Position numbers and translations under genes: made by a program. From the NCBI GenBank assembly GCA_964451785.1, contig CAYVJG010000053.1:1-15372 (forward strand): a stretch of DNA of 15,372 nucleotides, given 5' to 3'. Position 1 is the stretch's first letter; every line of letters begins with the position of its first letter. The DNA comes from JAJYSO01 sp964451785 (GTDB taxonomy: Bacteria > Bacteroidota > Bacteroidia > Flavobacteriales > Flavobacteriaceae). This document shows positions 1-6,548 of this stretch, in pieces. The notes beneath the pieces were generated by a model that saw only the letters and a list, made by a program, of their open reading frames with translations, made no database searches and was not told the DNA's origin.

Positions 1-75
1 TGAAATTTTAACGACAAAATATTTAGTCTATTTTAAAAATCATTTCCGTATAAATACTTCACCTACACTATAAAT

Positions 76-109
76 AAAGGCCTATACGTTTAACCGTATA
101 GGCCTTTTT
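76..109 (-). terminator. Rho-independent terminator, purB (bidirectional form)
   Basis: A perfect 13-bp stem (AAAGGCCTATACG at 76-88, CGTATAGGCCTTT at 95-107) closes a 6-nt loop. It lies about 22 bp past the purB stop codon. T-rich tracts flank both sides (TTTTT at 105-109 on plus, TTTATTT reading minus), so it could also end a plus-strand transcript entering from outside the window. Nothing else is visible in 1-75. Confidence 0.85.
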
Positions 110-130
110 AGAAAGTATGAACTACTAAAT

Positions 131-1468
131 TTATATCCCTGTATAATTTTGAGGGGTAATGGCTTTTAATTCATCTTTTACAGCTGTTGTAACATCAAGG
201 GTGTCAATAAAATCGGCTATAATTTCAGCGTTGATAACCGTGTTGGTACGCGTTAATTCTTTTAAAGCTTCATAAGGATTAGGGTAGCTTTCACGTCTTA
301 AAATTGTTTGAATAGCTTCTGCAACGACAGCCCAGTTGTTTTCGAGGTCAGCGTGTAATTTAGTTTCGTTTAAAACGAGTTTATTTAAGCCTTTTAAGGT
401 TGAAAGGAAAGCGATTAAGCTGTGGCCAATCGGCACCCCAATATTGCGTAAAACCGTACTGTCAGTAAGATCACGTTGCATACGACTCACCGGAAGTTTA
501 GCGGCTAAATGTTCAAATAAAGCATTAGCTATACCGATATTTCCTTCGCTATTTTCAAAATCAATAGGATTTACTTTGTGGGGCATAGTTGATGATCCCA
601 CTTCTCCTTTTTTGATTTTTTGTTTAAAATAACTCATTGAGATGTACGTCCAGATGTCGCGATCTAAATCCATAACGATGGAATTAATGCGTTTCATGCC
701 GTCAAAAATGGCGGCTAAATGATCGTAATGTTCAATTTGAGTGGTCGGGAAAGAGTGTTTTAAACCTAGAGTTGATTCAACAAAATCTTGACCAAAGGCT
801 TGCCATTTTAATTCAGGATAAGCCACGTGGTGGGCATTAAAGTTTCCTGTAGCGCCGCCAAATTTAGCGGCAATAGGCGTAGCTTTTAAGAGTTTGAGTT
901 GCTCTTTTAAGCGCACAACAAACACCTGAATTTCTTTACCTAAACGCGTAGGTGAAGCCGGTTGCCCGTGAGTATGGGCTAACATCGGAATGTTTTCCCA
1001 AGTTACTGCTAAGTCCTCTAATTTGCCTAACAACTCTTCTAACTGAGGGAAATATACCAAATTGACGGCATCCTTAAGAGAAAGCGGAATGGCTGTATTG
1101 TTGATGTCTTGAGAAGTTAATCCAAAATGGATAAATTCTTTTTGAGCAGCTAATCCCAAGGCGTCAAATTGCTCTTTTAAGAAGTATTCTACAGCCTTAA
1201 CATCGTGGTTTGTAGTTGCTTCGATATCTTTGATGCGTTGGGCGTCTTCAAGTGAAAATTGCTCGTATATAGCTCTTAGTTTAGGAAAAAGAGAAGCGTC
1301 AACATCTTTTAATTGCGGTAAAGGTAATTGACATAGGGCAATAAAATATTCTATCTCTACTTTTACGCGATAACCGATGAGTGCTTCTTCACTAAAATAA
1401 GAAGCTAAACGTTGTGTTTTGTTGCGGTATCTTCCATCTATAGGAGATATGGCTTGCAATGGATTCAT
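131..1468 (-). CDS. purB: Adenylosuccinate lyase (PurB)
   Basis: This enzyme acts twice in cytosolic purine synthesis: it cleaves SAICAR to AICAR plus fumarate, and adenylosuccinate to AMP plus fumarate. The 445-residue protein follows E. coli PurB along its whole length. Visible landmarks are the N-terminal SPIDGRY, TTNHDVKAVEYFLKE (85-99), the THGQP segment with the presumed catalytic histidine near 167, and the fumarase/aspartase-superfamily signature GSSTMPHKVNP (291-301), whose loop carries the catalytic serine. TSQDINN and QRDLTDSTVLRN are also present. The protein ends at NYTGI, about nine residues earlier than E. coli PurB; I take this as a lineage trait, not a truncation, because all core motifs are intact. 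The ATG at 1468 sits about 20 bp after a TAnnTTTG box. An 87-bp gap separates it from the dehydrogenase gene upstream, so it is probably transcribed alone. Confidence 0.97.
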   Translation of the reverse strand: MNPLQAISPIDGRYRNKTQRLASYFSEEALIGYRVKVEIEYFIALCQLPLPQLKDVDASLFPKLRAIYEQFSLEDAQRIKDIEATTNHDVKAVEYFLKEQFDALGLAAQKEFIHFGLTSQDINNTAIPLSLKDAVNLVYFPQLEELLGKLEDLAVTWENIPMLAHTHGQPASPTRLGKEIQVFVVRLKEQLKLLKATPIAAKFGGATGNFNAHHVAYPELKWQAFGQDFVESTLGLKHSFPTTQIEHYDHLAAIFDGMKRINSIVMDLDRDIWTYISMSYFKQKIKKGEVGSSTMPHKVNPIDFENSEGNIGIANALFEHLAAKLPVSRMQRDLTDSTVLRNIGVPIGHSLIAFLSTLKGLNKLVLNETKLHADLENNWAVVAEAIQTILRRESYPNPYEALKELTRTNTVINAEIIADFIDTLDVTTAVKDELKAITPQNYTGI

Positions 1469-1490
1469 ATTCGAAAACTTAGTTAAAGTG

Positions 1491-1498
1491 CAAATATA
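1491..1498 (-). promoter_or_regulatory. Putative purB promoter -7 element
   Basis: TATATTTG on the minus strand matches the Bacteroidota -7 consensus TAnnTTTG. It would place transcription start about 15-20 nt before the purB ATG. No good -33 TTG is seen at the expected distance. Confidence 0.55.
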
Positions 1499-1555
1499 AG
1501 TTTACTTGTTGATATCATGAGGAATAAAAAAACGAATTCTCTAAAAAAGTGCGTA

Positions 1556-2500
1556 TTAATACCCTTGATCTTTGTTGACCACATCTATTAAAGGACGATT
1601 TTCCTGATAAGCTTTAAAGTTTTGTAATACCGTTTTTACAGCAATTTCAGGATGAGAGTTTCCGGCATTATGGGGCGTAATCATAATGTTATCTTCGGTC
1701 CAAAATGGATGATTGGCCGGTAGAGGTTCAGTTGTAAAGACATCCAGAGCAGCTCCTGACAGTTTTTTGGAATGAATAGCTGTCAGTAAATCATCTTCAT
1801 TGAGCTCTGCGCCACGCCCGATGTTTATCAAATAGGCTTTGTCGGGGAGAGCTGCAAATAACTCAGCGTTGAGGATGCCTTTGGTTTGCGGCGTTAAAGG
1901 TAAACAGCACACTAAAATATCAGCTGTTTTTAAAAAATCGTTGCGTTGGTTTTCACCATAAAAACTAGTGACCCCTTCTACTTCCTTTTTATGGCGTGAC
2001 CAGCCAGTGACTGTATAATCATTGCGCAAAAGAATTTTAGCTACTTCTTGTCCGATAGCACCAAACCCTAAGATTCCTACGGTTTGGTCTTGTGGGCGTT
2101 TATACGAATGAGGACGCCACAATTGTTTAGATTTGTATTGAGTGTATTGCAGCAATCGACGCTGATAATTCAAAATTAAGCTCAGCACAAAATAAGCCAC
2201 ATCGCGTTGGTGTTCAGGATTGTTTATTTTGGTGACAATAGCATTTTTCGGTAAACCTTTATTTTGTAAAATATGACCAACTCCGGCGCCCATTGAGGCT
2301 ACAACTTTGAGATTAGGATAATGAGCAAAAGCCCCTTCTTCAGGATTAAAGGCTAAAATAAACTCTGTGTTGTCACGCTGAGTATCATTAGGGTAAATTT
2401 CGACTGTAATTTCAGGAGCCTTGTTTTGAATGGCCCGTGCCCAGGATTCTACAAACTTTTTGTGTGGGCACATGATGACAATTTTTTGTAATGAAGACAT
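1556..2500 (-). CDS. D-2-hydroxyacid dehydrogenase, GhrA type (glyoxylate/hydroxypyruvate reductase-like)
   Basis: This is an NAD(P)H-dependent reductase of 2-oxoacids, resembling E. coli GhrA in length (314 against 312 residues) and in its ending (a GY C-terminus after a conserved valine/asparagine segment). Numbered from the ATG chosen here, the Rossmann motif GILGFGAIG is near 142-150. The catalytic triad of the family appears as Arg in NIGRGAELNEDDLL (about 229), Glu in TTEPLP (about 258) and His in ITPHNAGNSHP (about 277). An in-frame TTG at 2554 would add 18 residues. I reject it because that TTG lies inside a TAGTTTTG promoter-like box and the extra residues have no counterpart in GhrA. 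The real substrate (glyoxylate, hydroxypyruvate or another 2-oxoacid) cannot be read from sequence. It has its own promoter and is flanked by unrelated genes. Confidence 0.85.
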   Translation of the reverse strand: MSSLQKIVIMCPHKKFVESWARAIQNKAPEITVEIYPNDTQRDNTEFILAFNPEEGAFAHYPNLKVVASMGAGVGHILQNKGLPKNAIVTKINNPEHQRDVAYFVLSLILNYQRRLLQYTQYKSKQLWRPHSYKRPQDQTVGILGFGAIGQEVAKILLRNDYTVTGWSRHKKEVEGVTSFYGENQRNDFLKTADILVCCLPLTPQTKGILNAELFAALPDKAYLINIGRGAELNEDDLLTAIHSKKLSGAALDVFTTEPLPANHPFWTEDNIMITPHNAGNSHPEIAVKTVLQNFKAYQENRPLIDVVNKDQGY

Positions 2501-2551
2501 AGAATGAGCGATTTGCAAGTAAAGGTCGGGGACTTTGTGTAAAAAGTTATG

Positions 2552-2559
2552 CAAAACTA
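2552..2559 (-). promoter_or_regulatory. Putative promoter -7 element for the GhrA-type gene
   Basis: TAGTTTTG on the minus strand matches TAnnTTTG and lies about 50 bp upstream of the ATG at 2500. It overlaps the alternative in-frame TTG codon and therefore argues against that codon as the start. Confidence 0.5.
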
Positions 2560-2589
2560 GAAGTTTAACATGAAAGCCTTAGAAGTAAA

Positions 2590-2612
2590 CCCTAAAAGAA
2601 AGAATTTTAGGG
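2590..2612 (-). terminator. Hairpin after the MATE gene, possible terminator
   Basis: CCCTAAAA (2590-2597) and TTTTAGGG (2605-2612) form a perfect 8-bp stem with a 7-nt loop, 4 bp past the MATE stop codon. On the minus strand it is followed by TTTACTT, a poor U-tract, so termination may be weak. Confidence 0.5.
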
Positions 2613-2616
2613 AAAA

Positions 2617-3942
2617 TCAGATTTTATTCAAGTAAACTTTTTGATAGCGCCAAAGCAGAGTGCCGCCTCTGATGAGCATCCAAATACCAAAGGCCAACCA
2701 AATGGCGTGTAGTTTTAATCCAAAATAATCTCCGATGAGTAAAACAGGGACAAATCCGACAAACGTGGCTATAAGCTGTGTGTTTCTTAAATATTTGGCT
2801 TCACCTAATCCTTTAAAAATACCGTCAAAAACATAAGCAATGGCATTGATAGGCTGCATGAGTAGAACCATCCAAAAACTTGTGTTAAACACCATGAGTA
2901 CGGTTACTTCTTTATTAAAAATCAAACCTATTTGGTCGTAAAACACAAAACAAATAGCCATTAATCCTAGAGCAATGACTACAGCATATTTGCACACCTG
3001 TTTGGTAAGTTGCCAAAGTTGCTTGTAATCTTTTGCGCCAAAAAACTTTCCGCCCATGGCATTTCCTGCATGTGCATAACCGTCGATAAAAAAGGAAAAA
3101 AACAGCCAAATATTCATCAAAATACTTTGTGTAGCAATGTAAGCTTTGCCGTATTCTGTGGCATAAGCATTGGCAAGATAGATTGCAAAATTGAGGGCTA
3201 ATGTGCGAATAAATAAGTTTGCAGCCATTACTAAAAGCGGTTTGAGTGCGGGGTTGATATGCCAGCTTAGCTTTAAGGAAAAAGGTGTTTTTCTAAAGAA
3301 AAAATAGAAAGCCATAATGCACATGACGAGTTGCGCAATGACACTCGCCCAGGCGGCGCCTTCGAGATGCATGGCTGGAATCCAACCTGCTATGCCATAA
3401 ACTAATATGTAATCGAGCACAACATTGACGGCGGCACCGGTTAAGCTACATTTCATGGCCCAAAGTGTATTTTGCAAGCCTCTGAAAATACCAAAAATAG
3501 ATAAGGTGAGTAGCGTCAGCGGATAGCCTATGGCTCTAATGTGATAGTACGATTGGGCATAAGCTAATATTTTACCATCGGCATTATAGGCTTTAAATAT
3601 AGATTCGGCAAACCATGAGGTAATGCCAAAAATAAATAAACTCAGCAGAAAACTGACTACAAGTACTTGTGGAACTAATGTTTTAGCGGCGTGGATGCGT
3701 TTGGCACCGACAAATTGTGAGATGATAGCTGAAATAGCCGTTTCTATTTGGGCGACAATCCAAATAATAGCAGATAAAAAAGAGCCTACAATTCCGGCAG
3801 CAGCCAATGCCTCAACAGGGTCTATATTGACATGACCAATAATGGCGATATCGGTTAGGGAGATTAGCGGTTCAGCTATACCAGCAACAATGGCCGGAAT
3901 AGCAAGTTTGTTAATTGCTTTAAAAGAAATTTTAGTCGCCAA
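2617..3942 (-). CDS. MATE-family multidrug/solute efflux transporter (DinF-like)
   Basis: This is a cation-coupled inner-membrane exporter of the MATE superfamily, 441 residues, the usual length. The N-terminus (KLAIPAIVAGIAEPLISLTDIAIIGHV, read as two short conserved blocks) and the following IVGSFLSAIIWIVAQ segment are typical of the Bacteroidota DinF-like branch. Hydrophobicity fits 12 membrane segments in two halves. The start codon is TTG at 3942: no in-frame ATG is available nearby, and this start places the conserved KLAIPA motif near residue 12 as in relatives. The 65-residue membrane protein gene ends 18 bp upstream on the same strand, so the two are probably one transcript from the promoter near 4177-4203. 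The exported substrate cannot be predicted. Confidence 0.92.
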   Translation of the reverse strand: MATKISFKAINKLAIPAIVAGIAEPLISLTDIAIIGHVNIDPVEALAAAGIVGSFLSAIIWIVAQIETAISAIISQFVGAKRIHAAKTLVPQVLVVSFLLSLFIFGITSWFAESIFKAYNADGKILAYAQSYYHIRAIGYPLTLLTLSIFGIFRGLQNTLWAMKCSLTGAAVNVVLDYILVYGIAGWIPAMHLEGAAWASVIAQLVMCIMAFYFFFRKTPFSLKLSWHINPALKPLLVMAANLFIRTLALNFAIYLANAYATEYGKAYIATQSILMNIWLFFSFFIDGYAHAGNAMGGKFFGAKDYKQLWQLTKQVCKYAVVIALGLMAICFVFYDQIGLIFNKEVTVLMVFNTSFWMVLLMQPINAIAYVFDGIFKGLGEAKYLRNTQLIATFVGFVPVLLIGDYFGLKLHAIWLAFGIWMLIRGGTLLWRYQKVYLNKI

Positions 3943-3960
3943 ATTACATCGCTATAAATC

Positions 3961-4158
3961 TTAACGCCCACGACGTTTATAAGCAATTCCACTAATGAGA
4001 CAGAGAATGCCAAATACAATAGCTGCATAGGACTGTGAATCGTCTCTAATGATTTTATCGCCTAATGAAACATCAGGAAAAAGAAGGAGGTAAGTGCCAA
4101 ATCCAATTAAGGCTATACCGATGGTCATCAACGCAAAACGCAGGGTGTTTTTCATCAT
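3961..4158 (-). CDS. Small two-span membrane protein of unknown function
   Basis: This 65-residue protein is one I do not recognise as a named family. Two hydrophobic segments are visible (about 8-27 and 45-61), joined by a polar stretch with several Asp and Lys residues. The tail is strongly basic (YKRRGR), which by the positive-inside rule puts the C-terminus in the cytoplasm. Two consecutive ATG codons open the frame, so the start may be either one. A matching promoter lies 20-45 bp upstream, and the MATE gene begins 18 bp after the stop. Co-transcription suggests a possible accessory role to the exporter, but that is inference. That it is a real gene is supported by promoter, spacing and the two clear spans. 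Confidence 0.7.
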   Translation of the reverse strand: MMKNTLRFALMTIGIALIGFGTYLLLFPDVSLGDKIIRDDSQSYAAIVFGILCLISGIAYKRRGR

Positions 4159-4176
4159 AATCGAGCTCTAAAAGGA

Positions 4177-4203
4177 CAAATTTAAGTGATATATTTAGAA
4201 CAA
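4177..4203 (-). promoter_or_regulatory. Putative promoter of the small membrane protein-MATE unit
   Basis: Minus-strand TAAATTTG (4177-4184) matches TAnnTTTG. TTG (4201-4203) stands 16 nt upstream, slightly shorter than the common 17-23 nt spacing. It is divergent from the LysE promoter about 70-100 bp away. Confidence 0.5.
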
Positions 4204-4270
4204 TAGACTTTATAAAAAGCTAAATTACTGGACAAGACGAAAAAAAGCTAACAATCTAGTGGTAAATTCA

Positions 4271-4278
4271 TAACTTTG
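4271..4278 (+). promoter_or_regulatory. Putative promoter -7 element for the LysE-family gene
   Basis: TAACTTTG matches TAnnTTTG and would start transcription about 20 nt before the ATG at 4307. No clear -33 TTG is seen. Confidence 0.5.
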
Positions 4279-4306
4279 TAGTCACGATAGATTTTAGTGA
4301 GATAGC

Positions 4307-4993
4307 ATGGTTCAAGATGTATTATCAGCGATACCCCTAGGGATTGTGATGGCCTTTTTATTTGGGCCTGTTTTTTTTGTGTTGCTTGAAACTGCGGCTA
4401 TAAAAGGCGCTCGCGCGGCTATCGTGTTTGATATTGGTGTTATTGTAGCCGATATTATCTTTCTACTTATCGCTTATTTTAGTACGAGTCAGCTGCTAGA
4501 AAGCATTAAAGATGACCCCGGATTATTTATCTTTGGAGGAGGAATTTTAGTGACTTATGGCGTGATAAGCTTTATTAATCAACGCAAAAATATTCCGCAA
4601 TCTTCCGGAAAAAAACTGCGAAAGATGAAAAAAGGCGACTGGTTGGGGCTGTTTGCCAAGGGGTTTTTACTCAATTTTGTCAATATTGGCGTATTGGGGT
4701 TTTGGCTCGGACTGATCATAGCATTTGGACCGACCATGGATATGGAACCCGAACGCTTGCTGGTCTTTTTTATGTCTGTTATTGGCGCTTATTTTGTAGT
4801 TGATCTCCTAAAAATATTTTTAGCCAAAAAGCTTAACCACAAACTGACTACTAAGCGGATTTATAAGCTAAAGCGAACTATTAGTGTTTTGATTGCACTC
4901 TGTGGAATTGTCCTAATTATTCGCGGAGTGTTTCCAAACCGCATGGAAAAAGTACAGCACAAAATAGAAACCGTCATCCCTGAAACTAAGTAA
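4307..4993 (+). CDS. LysE/RhtB-family amino-acid or metabolite exporter
   Basis: This is an inner-membrane export permease of the LysE superfamily, 228 residues, usual for the family. Six hydrophobic spans are visible near residues 5-27, 36-59, 72-90, 118-140, 150-172 and 190-208. The N-terminal IPLGIVMAFLFGPVFFVLLE segment with its Gly-Pro pair is the hallmark of the family. A positively charged loop (about 92-111, rich in Lys and Arg) follows the third span. A GFLLNFVNIGVLGFW stretch (119-133) corresponds to the second conserved half. The family exports basic amino acids, homoserine, threonine and related compounds; the substrate here is not predictable. The gene is monocistronic and divergent from the small membrane protein-MATE unit. 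Confidence 0.88.
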   Translation: MVQDVLSAIPLGIVMAFLFGPVFFVLLETAAIKGARAAIVFDIGVIVADIIFLLIAYFSTSQLLESIKDDPGLFIFGGGILVTYGVISFINQRKNIPQSSGKKLRKMKKGDWLGLFAKGFLLNFVNIGVLGFWLGLIIAFGPTMDMEPERLLVFFMSVIGAYFVVDLLKIFLAKKLNHKLTTKRIYKLKRTISVLIALCGIVLIIRGVFPNRMEKVQHKIETVIPETK

Positions 4994-5048
4994 ACTAAAC
5001 GTTTGATTACTCTTCTCTCAATTGCTTCTTTAAAGCGATAAGTGTTTA

Positions 5049-5218
5049 ATACCAATTAGACATACAAAATAGCCCAATATTTATGTCTAAATTTCAAATC
5101 TCTGCGTTAATCCCGCACGTGCGGGACGCCATAGCTAAGGCTATGTCTGCGTTTTTCGCCTTGACCTTTAAAATTTATCCTATAAATCTTTAGACTATTT
5201 AATAAATAAAATTGGTAT
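5049..5218. repeat. Dispersed repeat element, copy 1, with ATACCAATT inverted ends
   Basis: ATACCAATT (5049-5057) and its exact inverse AATTGGTAT (5210-5218) bound a 170-bp segment. Inside, 5096-5175 matches 12761-12835 closely: both begin AAATCTCTGCGTT and both end CCTTGACCTTT(A/G)AAATTT. The shared centre is the hairpin CATAGC-4 nt-GCTATG (5130-5145). A second, perfect 16-bp palindrome (TCCCGCACGTGCGGGA, 5111-5126) exists only in this copy. No transposase is encoded. It lies between the 3' ends of the LysE gene and tRNA-Cys. I see nothing else of note in 4994-5048 or 5219-5340. Confidence 0.75.
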
Positions 5219-5346
5219 AAATTACCAAAACCCTTAACTTAGGATTGATTCACTACTGCTCACTAAATCTTTTCAGGTTCTGTATCGTTTTGTGTAAGTA
5301 AATCAAATCTTATTGATCCTTATTTTGCCCAAATTAACTAAAATAA

Positions 5347-5383
5347 AAAACGCAACCATCTAATTAATAGATAATTGCGTTTT
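5347..5383 (-). terminator. Rho-independent terminator of tRNA-Cys
   Basis: Reading minus, AAAACGCAA pairs with TTGCGTTTT (arms 5375-5383 and 5347-5355). An inner 5-bp stem ATCTA/TAGAT continues after a 2-nt mismatch, closing an ATTAA loop. A TTTTTTATTT tract follows on the minus strand. It starts 7 bp past the tRNA 3' end. Confidence 0.85.
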
Positions 5384-5390
5384 GCTTTAG

Positions 5391-5461
5391 AGGTATCGAG
5401 CGGATTCGAACCGCTGTAAATGGTTTTGCAGACCACTGCCTAGCCACTCGGCCACGATACC
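5391..5461 (-). tRNA. tRNA-Cys(GCA)
   Basis: On the minus strand the 71-nt sequence begins GGTATCG and ends CGATACC plus discriminator T, giving a 7-bp acceptor stem. The anticodon arm TGGTCTGCAAAACCA presents anticodon GCA in a 7-nt loop, and the T arm contains GGTTCGAATCC. U73 is the known identity base for cysteine tRNA. CCA is not encoded (the next bases are CTA), so the 3' end must be added by nucleotidyltransferase. The gene has its own promoter and terminator. Confidence 0.97.
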
Positions 5462-5478
5462 AATTTACTTTGGGGGAG

Positions 5479-5509
5479 CAAATATATACTTTTTGTTTAA
5501 TAAAACAAA
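5479..5509 (-). promoter_or_regulatory. Putative tRNA-Cys promoter
   Basis: Minus-strand TATATTTG (5479-5486) and TTTG (5506-5509) are separated by 19 nt, an excellent match to the Bacteroidota TTTG / TAnnTTTG pattern. The -33 box abuts the folB stop codon at 5510. Transcription would start about 10 nt before the tRNA 5' end. Confidence 0.7.
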
Positions 5510-5866
5510 CTATCTTTCGTGAGATAATTCGACACTCACTGTTTCTACATCGCCGCCAAGAGGCGGGTTGACTTTAGATACTTTAACGTTGAGTTGAGAG
5601 ATAAGTGGAATTTCTTTTAAAATACGGTCTAAAATACGTTTTGCTACATGTTCTAAAAGATTTGAACGAATCTCCATTTCGGCTTTAACGATGCTGTTAA
5701 GTTGTACGTAATCAACAGTATCTTCTAGTTGGTCAGTTTGGGTAGCTTTGCTCATATCAGCTTTAGCCTCAATATCCACGCGGTAAGCGCTTCCAATTTG
5801 AGCCTCTTCGGTTAGACAGCCGTGATAGGCATAACAACGAATATTGTTGAGTCTGATGATTCCCAT
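5510..5866 (-). CDS. folB: Dihydroneopterin aldolase (FolB)
   Basis: This folate-pathway enzyme splits 7,8-dihydroneopterin into 6-hydroxymethyl-dihydropterin and glycolaldehyde in the cytosol. The 118-residue protein has the family length and motifs: YAYHGCLTEEAQIG (12-25), DTVDYVQL (49-56), NLLEHVA (69-75) and a VSKVNPP block (96-102). By alignment with S. aureus FolB, the catalytic Glu, Tyr and Lys correspond to about Glu21, Tyr53 and Lys98, all present. The start is the ATG at 5866, 15 bp after a TAnnTTTG box. It stands alone, followed by tRNA-Cys with a separate promoter, and no other folate gene is in view. Confidence 0.95.
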   Translation of the reverse strand: MGIIRLNNIRCYAYHGCLTEEAQIGSAYRVDIEAKADMSKATQTDQLEDTVDYVQLNSIVKAEMEIRSNLLEHVAKRILDRILKEIPLISQLNVKVSKVNPPLGGDVETVSVELSHER

Positions 5867-5881
5867 AATTTATTTTTTGCG

Positions 5882-5889
5882 CAAAAGTA
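5882..5889 (-). promoter_or_regulatory. Putative folB promoter -7 element
   Basis: Minus-strand TACTTTTG matches TAnnTTTG. The nearest upstream TTG is only 13 nt away, too close for a standard -33 box. Confidence 0.5.
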
Positions 5890-5925
5890 TTGCTTATTTT
5901 TGCAAAATAATAGTCTTGTTAGCGA

Positions 5926-6012
5926 TAATACCGTATGGACAAATTAAATAATCCAATTTAGTCTTTGCCTCATTTGGTATTATACCGACAAAAACAATTC
6001 TAATTGGTATAA
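5926..6012. repeat. Tandem ATACC...GGTAT inverted-repeat modules between folB and the YkgJ-type gene
   Basis: Two inverted repeats share a junction. TAATACC (5926-5932) pairs with GGTATTA (5976-5982), and TTATACC (5980-5986) pairs with GGTATAA (6006-6012). The last 17 bases, AATTCTAATTGGTATAA (5996-6012), recur exactly at 10624-10640. The ends resemble those of the 170-bp element at 5049-5218. The module ends 20 bp before the YkgJ-type start codon. Confidence 0.6.
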
Positions 6013-6032
6013 GATTGGTTTAGAAAAAGCAG

Positions 6033-6527
6033 ATGATGGAAGAAGATTTAGAAAATTTACGAAGCCTTGGGCGAGCAAAACGTAAAGAGAATAAAAAAAT
6101 TTTTGCAAAGCTCAAGAAGAAACCACCAAAACACTTTGATGAGTTTATGCAAAATCTACACGAGGAAGAGTTTGAGCGCATGAATTGCTTAGATTGTGCC
6201 AATTGTTGCAAAACCACAGGTCCGTTGTTTACGGATCGTGATATCAAGCGTATTGCTAAGTTTTTTAAGATGAAGACTTCGGCCTTTATCGATCAGTATT
6301 TACGGGTTGATGAAGATAATGATTATGTGCTACAAACCTTGCCCTGTCCTTTTCTAGCGACCGATAATAAATGCTTGATTTATGAGGTACGCCCTAAAGC
6401 CTGTGCTGAATTTCCACATACGGATCGCAAAAAATTCTATCAGATTTCTAATTTGACCATCAAGAATGTCGAAATCTGCCCTGCAGCTTACAATATCGTT
6501 GAAAAAATGAAAGAGCTGTTGAAATAA
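6033..6527 (+). CDS. YkgJ-family cysteine-cluster protein
   Basis: This 164-residue cytosolic protein belongs to the YkgJ/CxxCxxCC family, thought to bind zinc or an iron-sulfur cluster; the biochemical role is unknown. The signature CLDCANCC occupies 52-59 (Cys52, 55, 58, 59), with further cysteines at 105 (LPCPFL), 114 (NKCLIY), 124 (PKACAEFPH) and 149 (EICPA), so all eight expected ligands are present. The N-terminal 50 residues are highly charged and Lys-rich, likely helical. Two ATG codons in a row open the frame (6033, 6036). It converges on the radical SAM gene with a 21-bp gap. No good TAnnTTTG box was found upstream; the closest is TAAGATTG, one mismatch away, at the edge of the repeat module. 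Confidence 0.88.
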   Translation: MMEEDLENLRSLGRAKRKENKKIFAKLKKKPPKHFDEFMQNLHEEEFERMNCLDCANCCKTTGPLFTDRDIKRIAKFFKMKTSAFIDQYLRVDEDNDYVLQTLPCPFLATDNKCLIYEVRPKACAEFPHTDRKKFYQISNLTIKNVEICPAAYNIVEKMKELLK

Positions 6528-6548
6528 ATCTGAACTGTAAAAACAGAA

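Noticed and set aside
2501..2554. An 18-residue N-terminal extension of the GhrA-type gene from TTG at 2554
   Set aside because: The TTG is inside a TAGTTTTG promoter-like box, and the extension has no counterpart in E. coli GhrA; the ATG at 2500 gives the family length.
6020..6247. A 75-residue minus-strand frame antisense to the YkgJ-type gene, and similar antisense frames within serpin, MATE, cysM and barrel genes
   Set aside because: Each lies wholly or mostly over a well-supported gene and shows no family motif, promoter or signal of its own.
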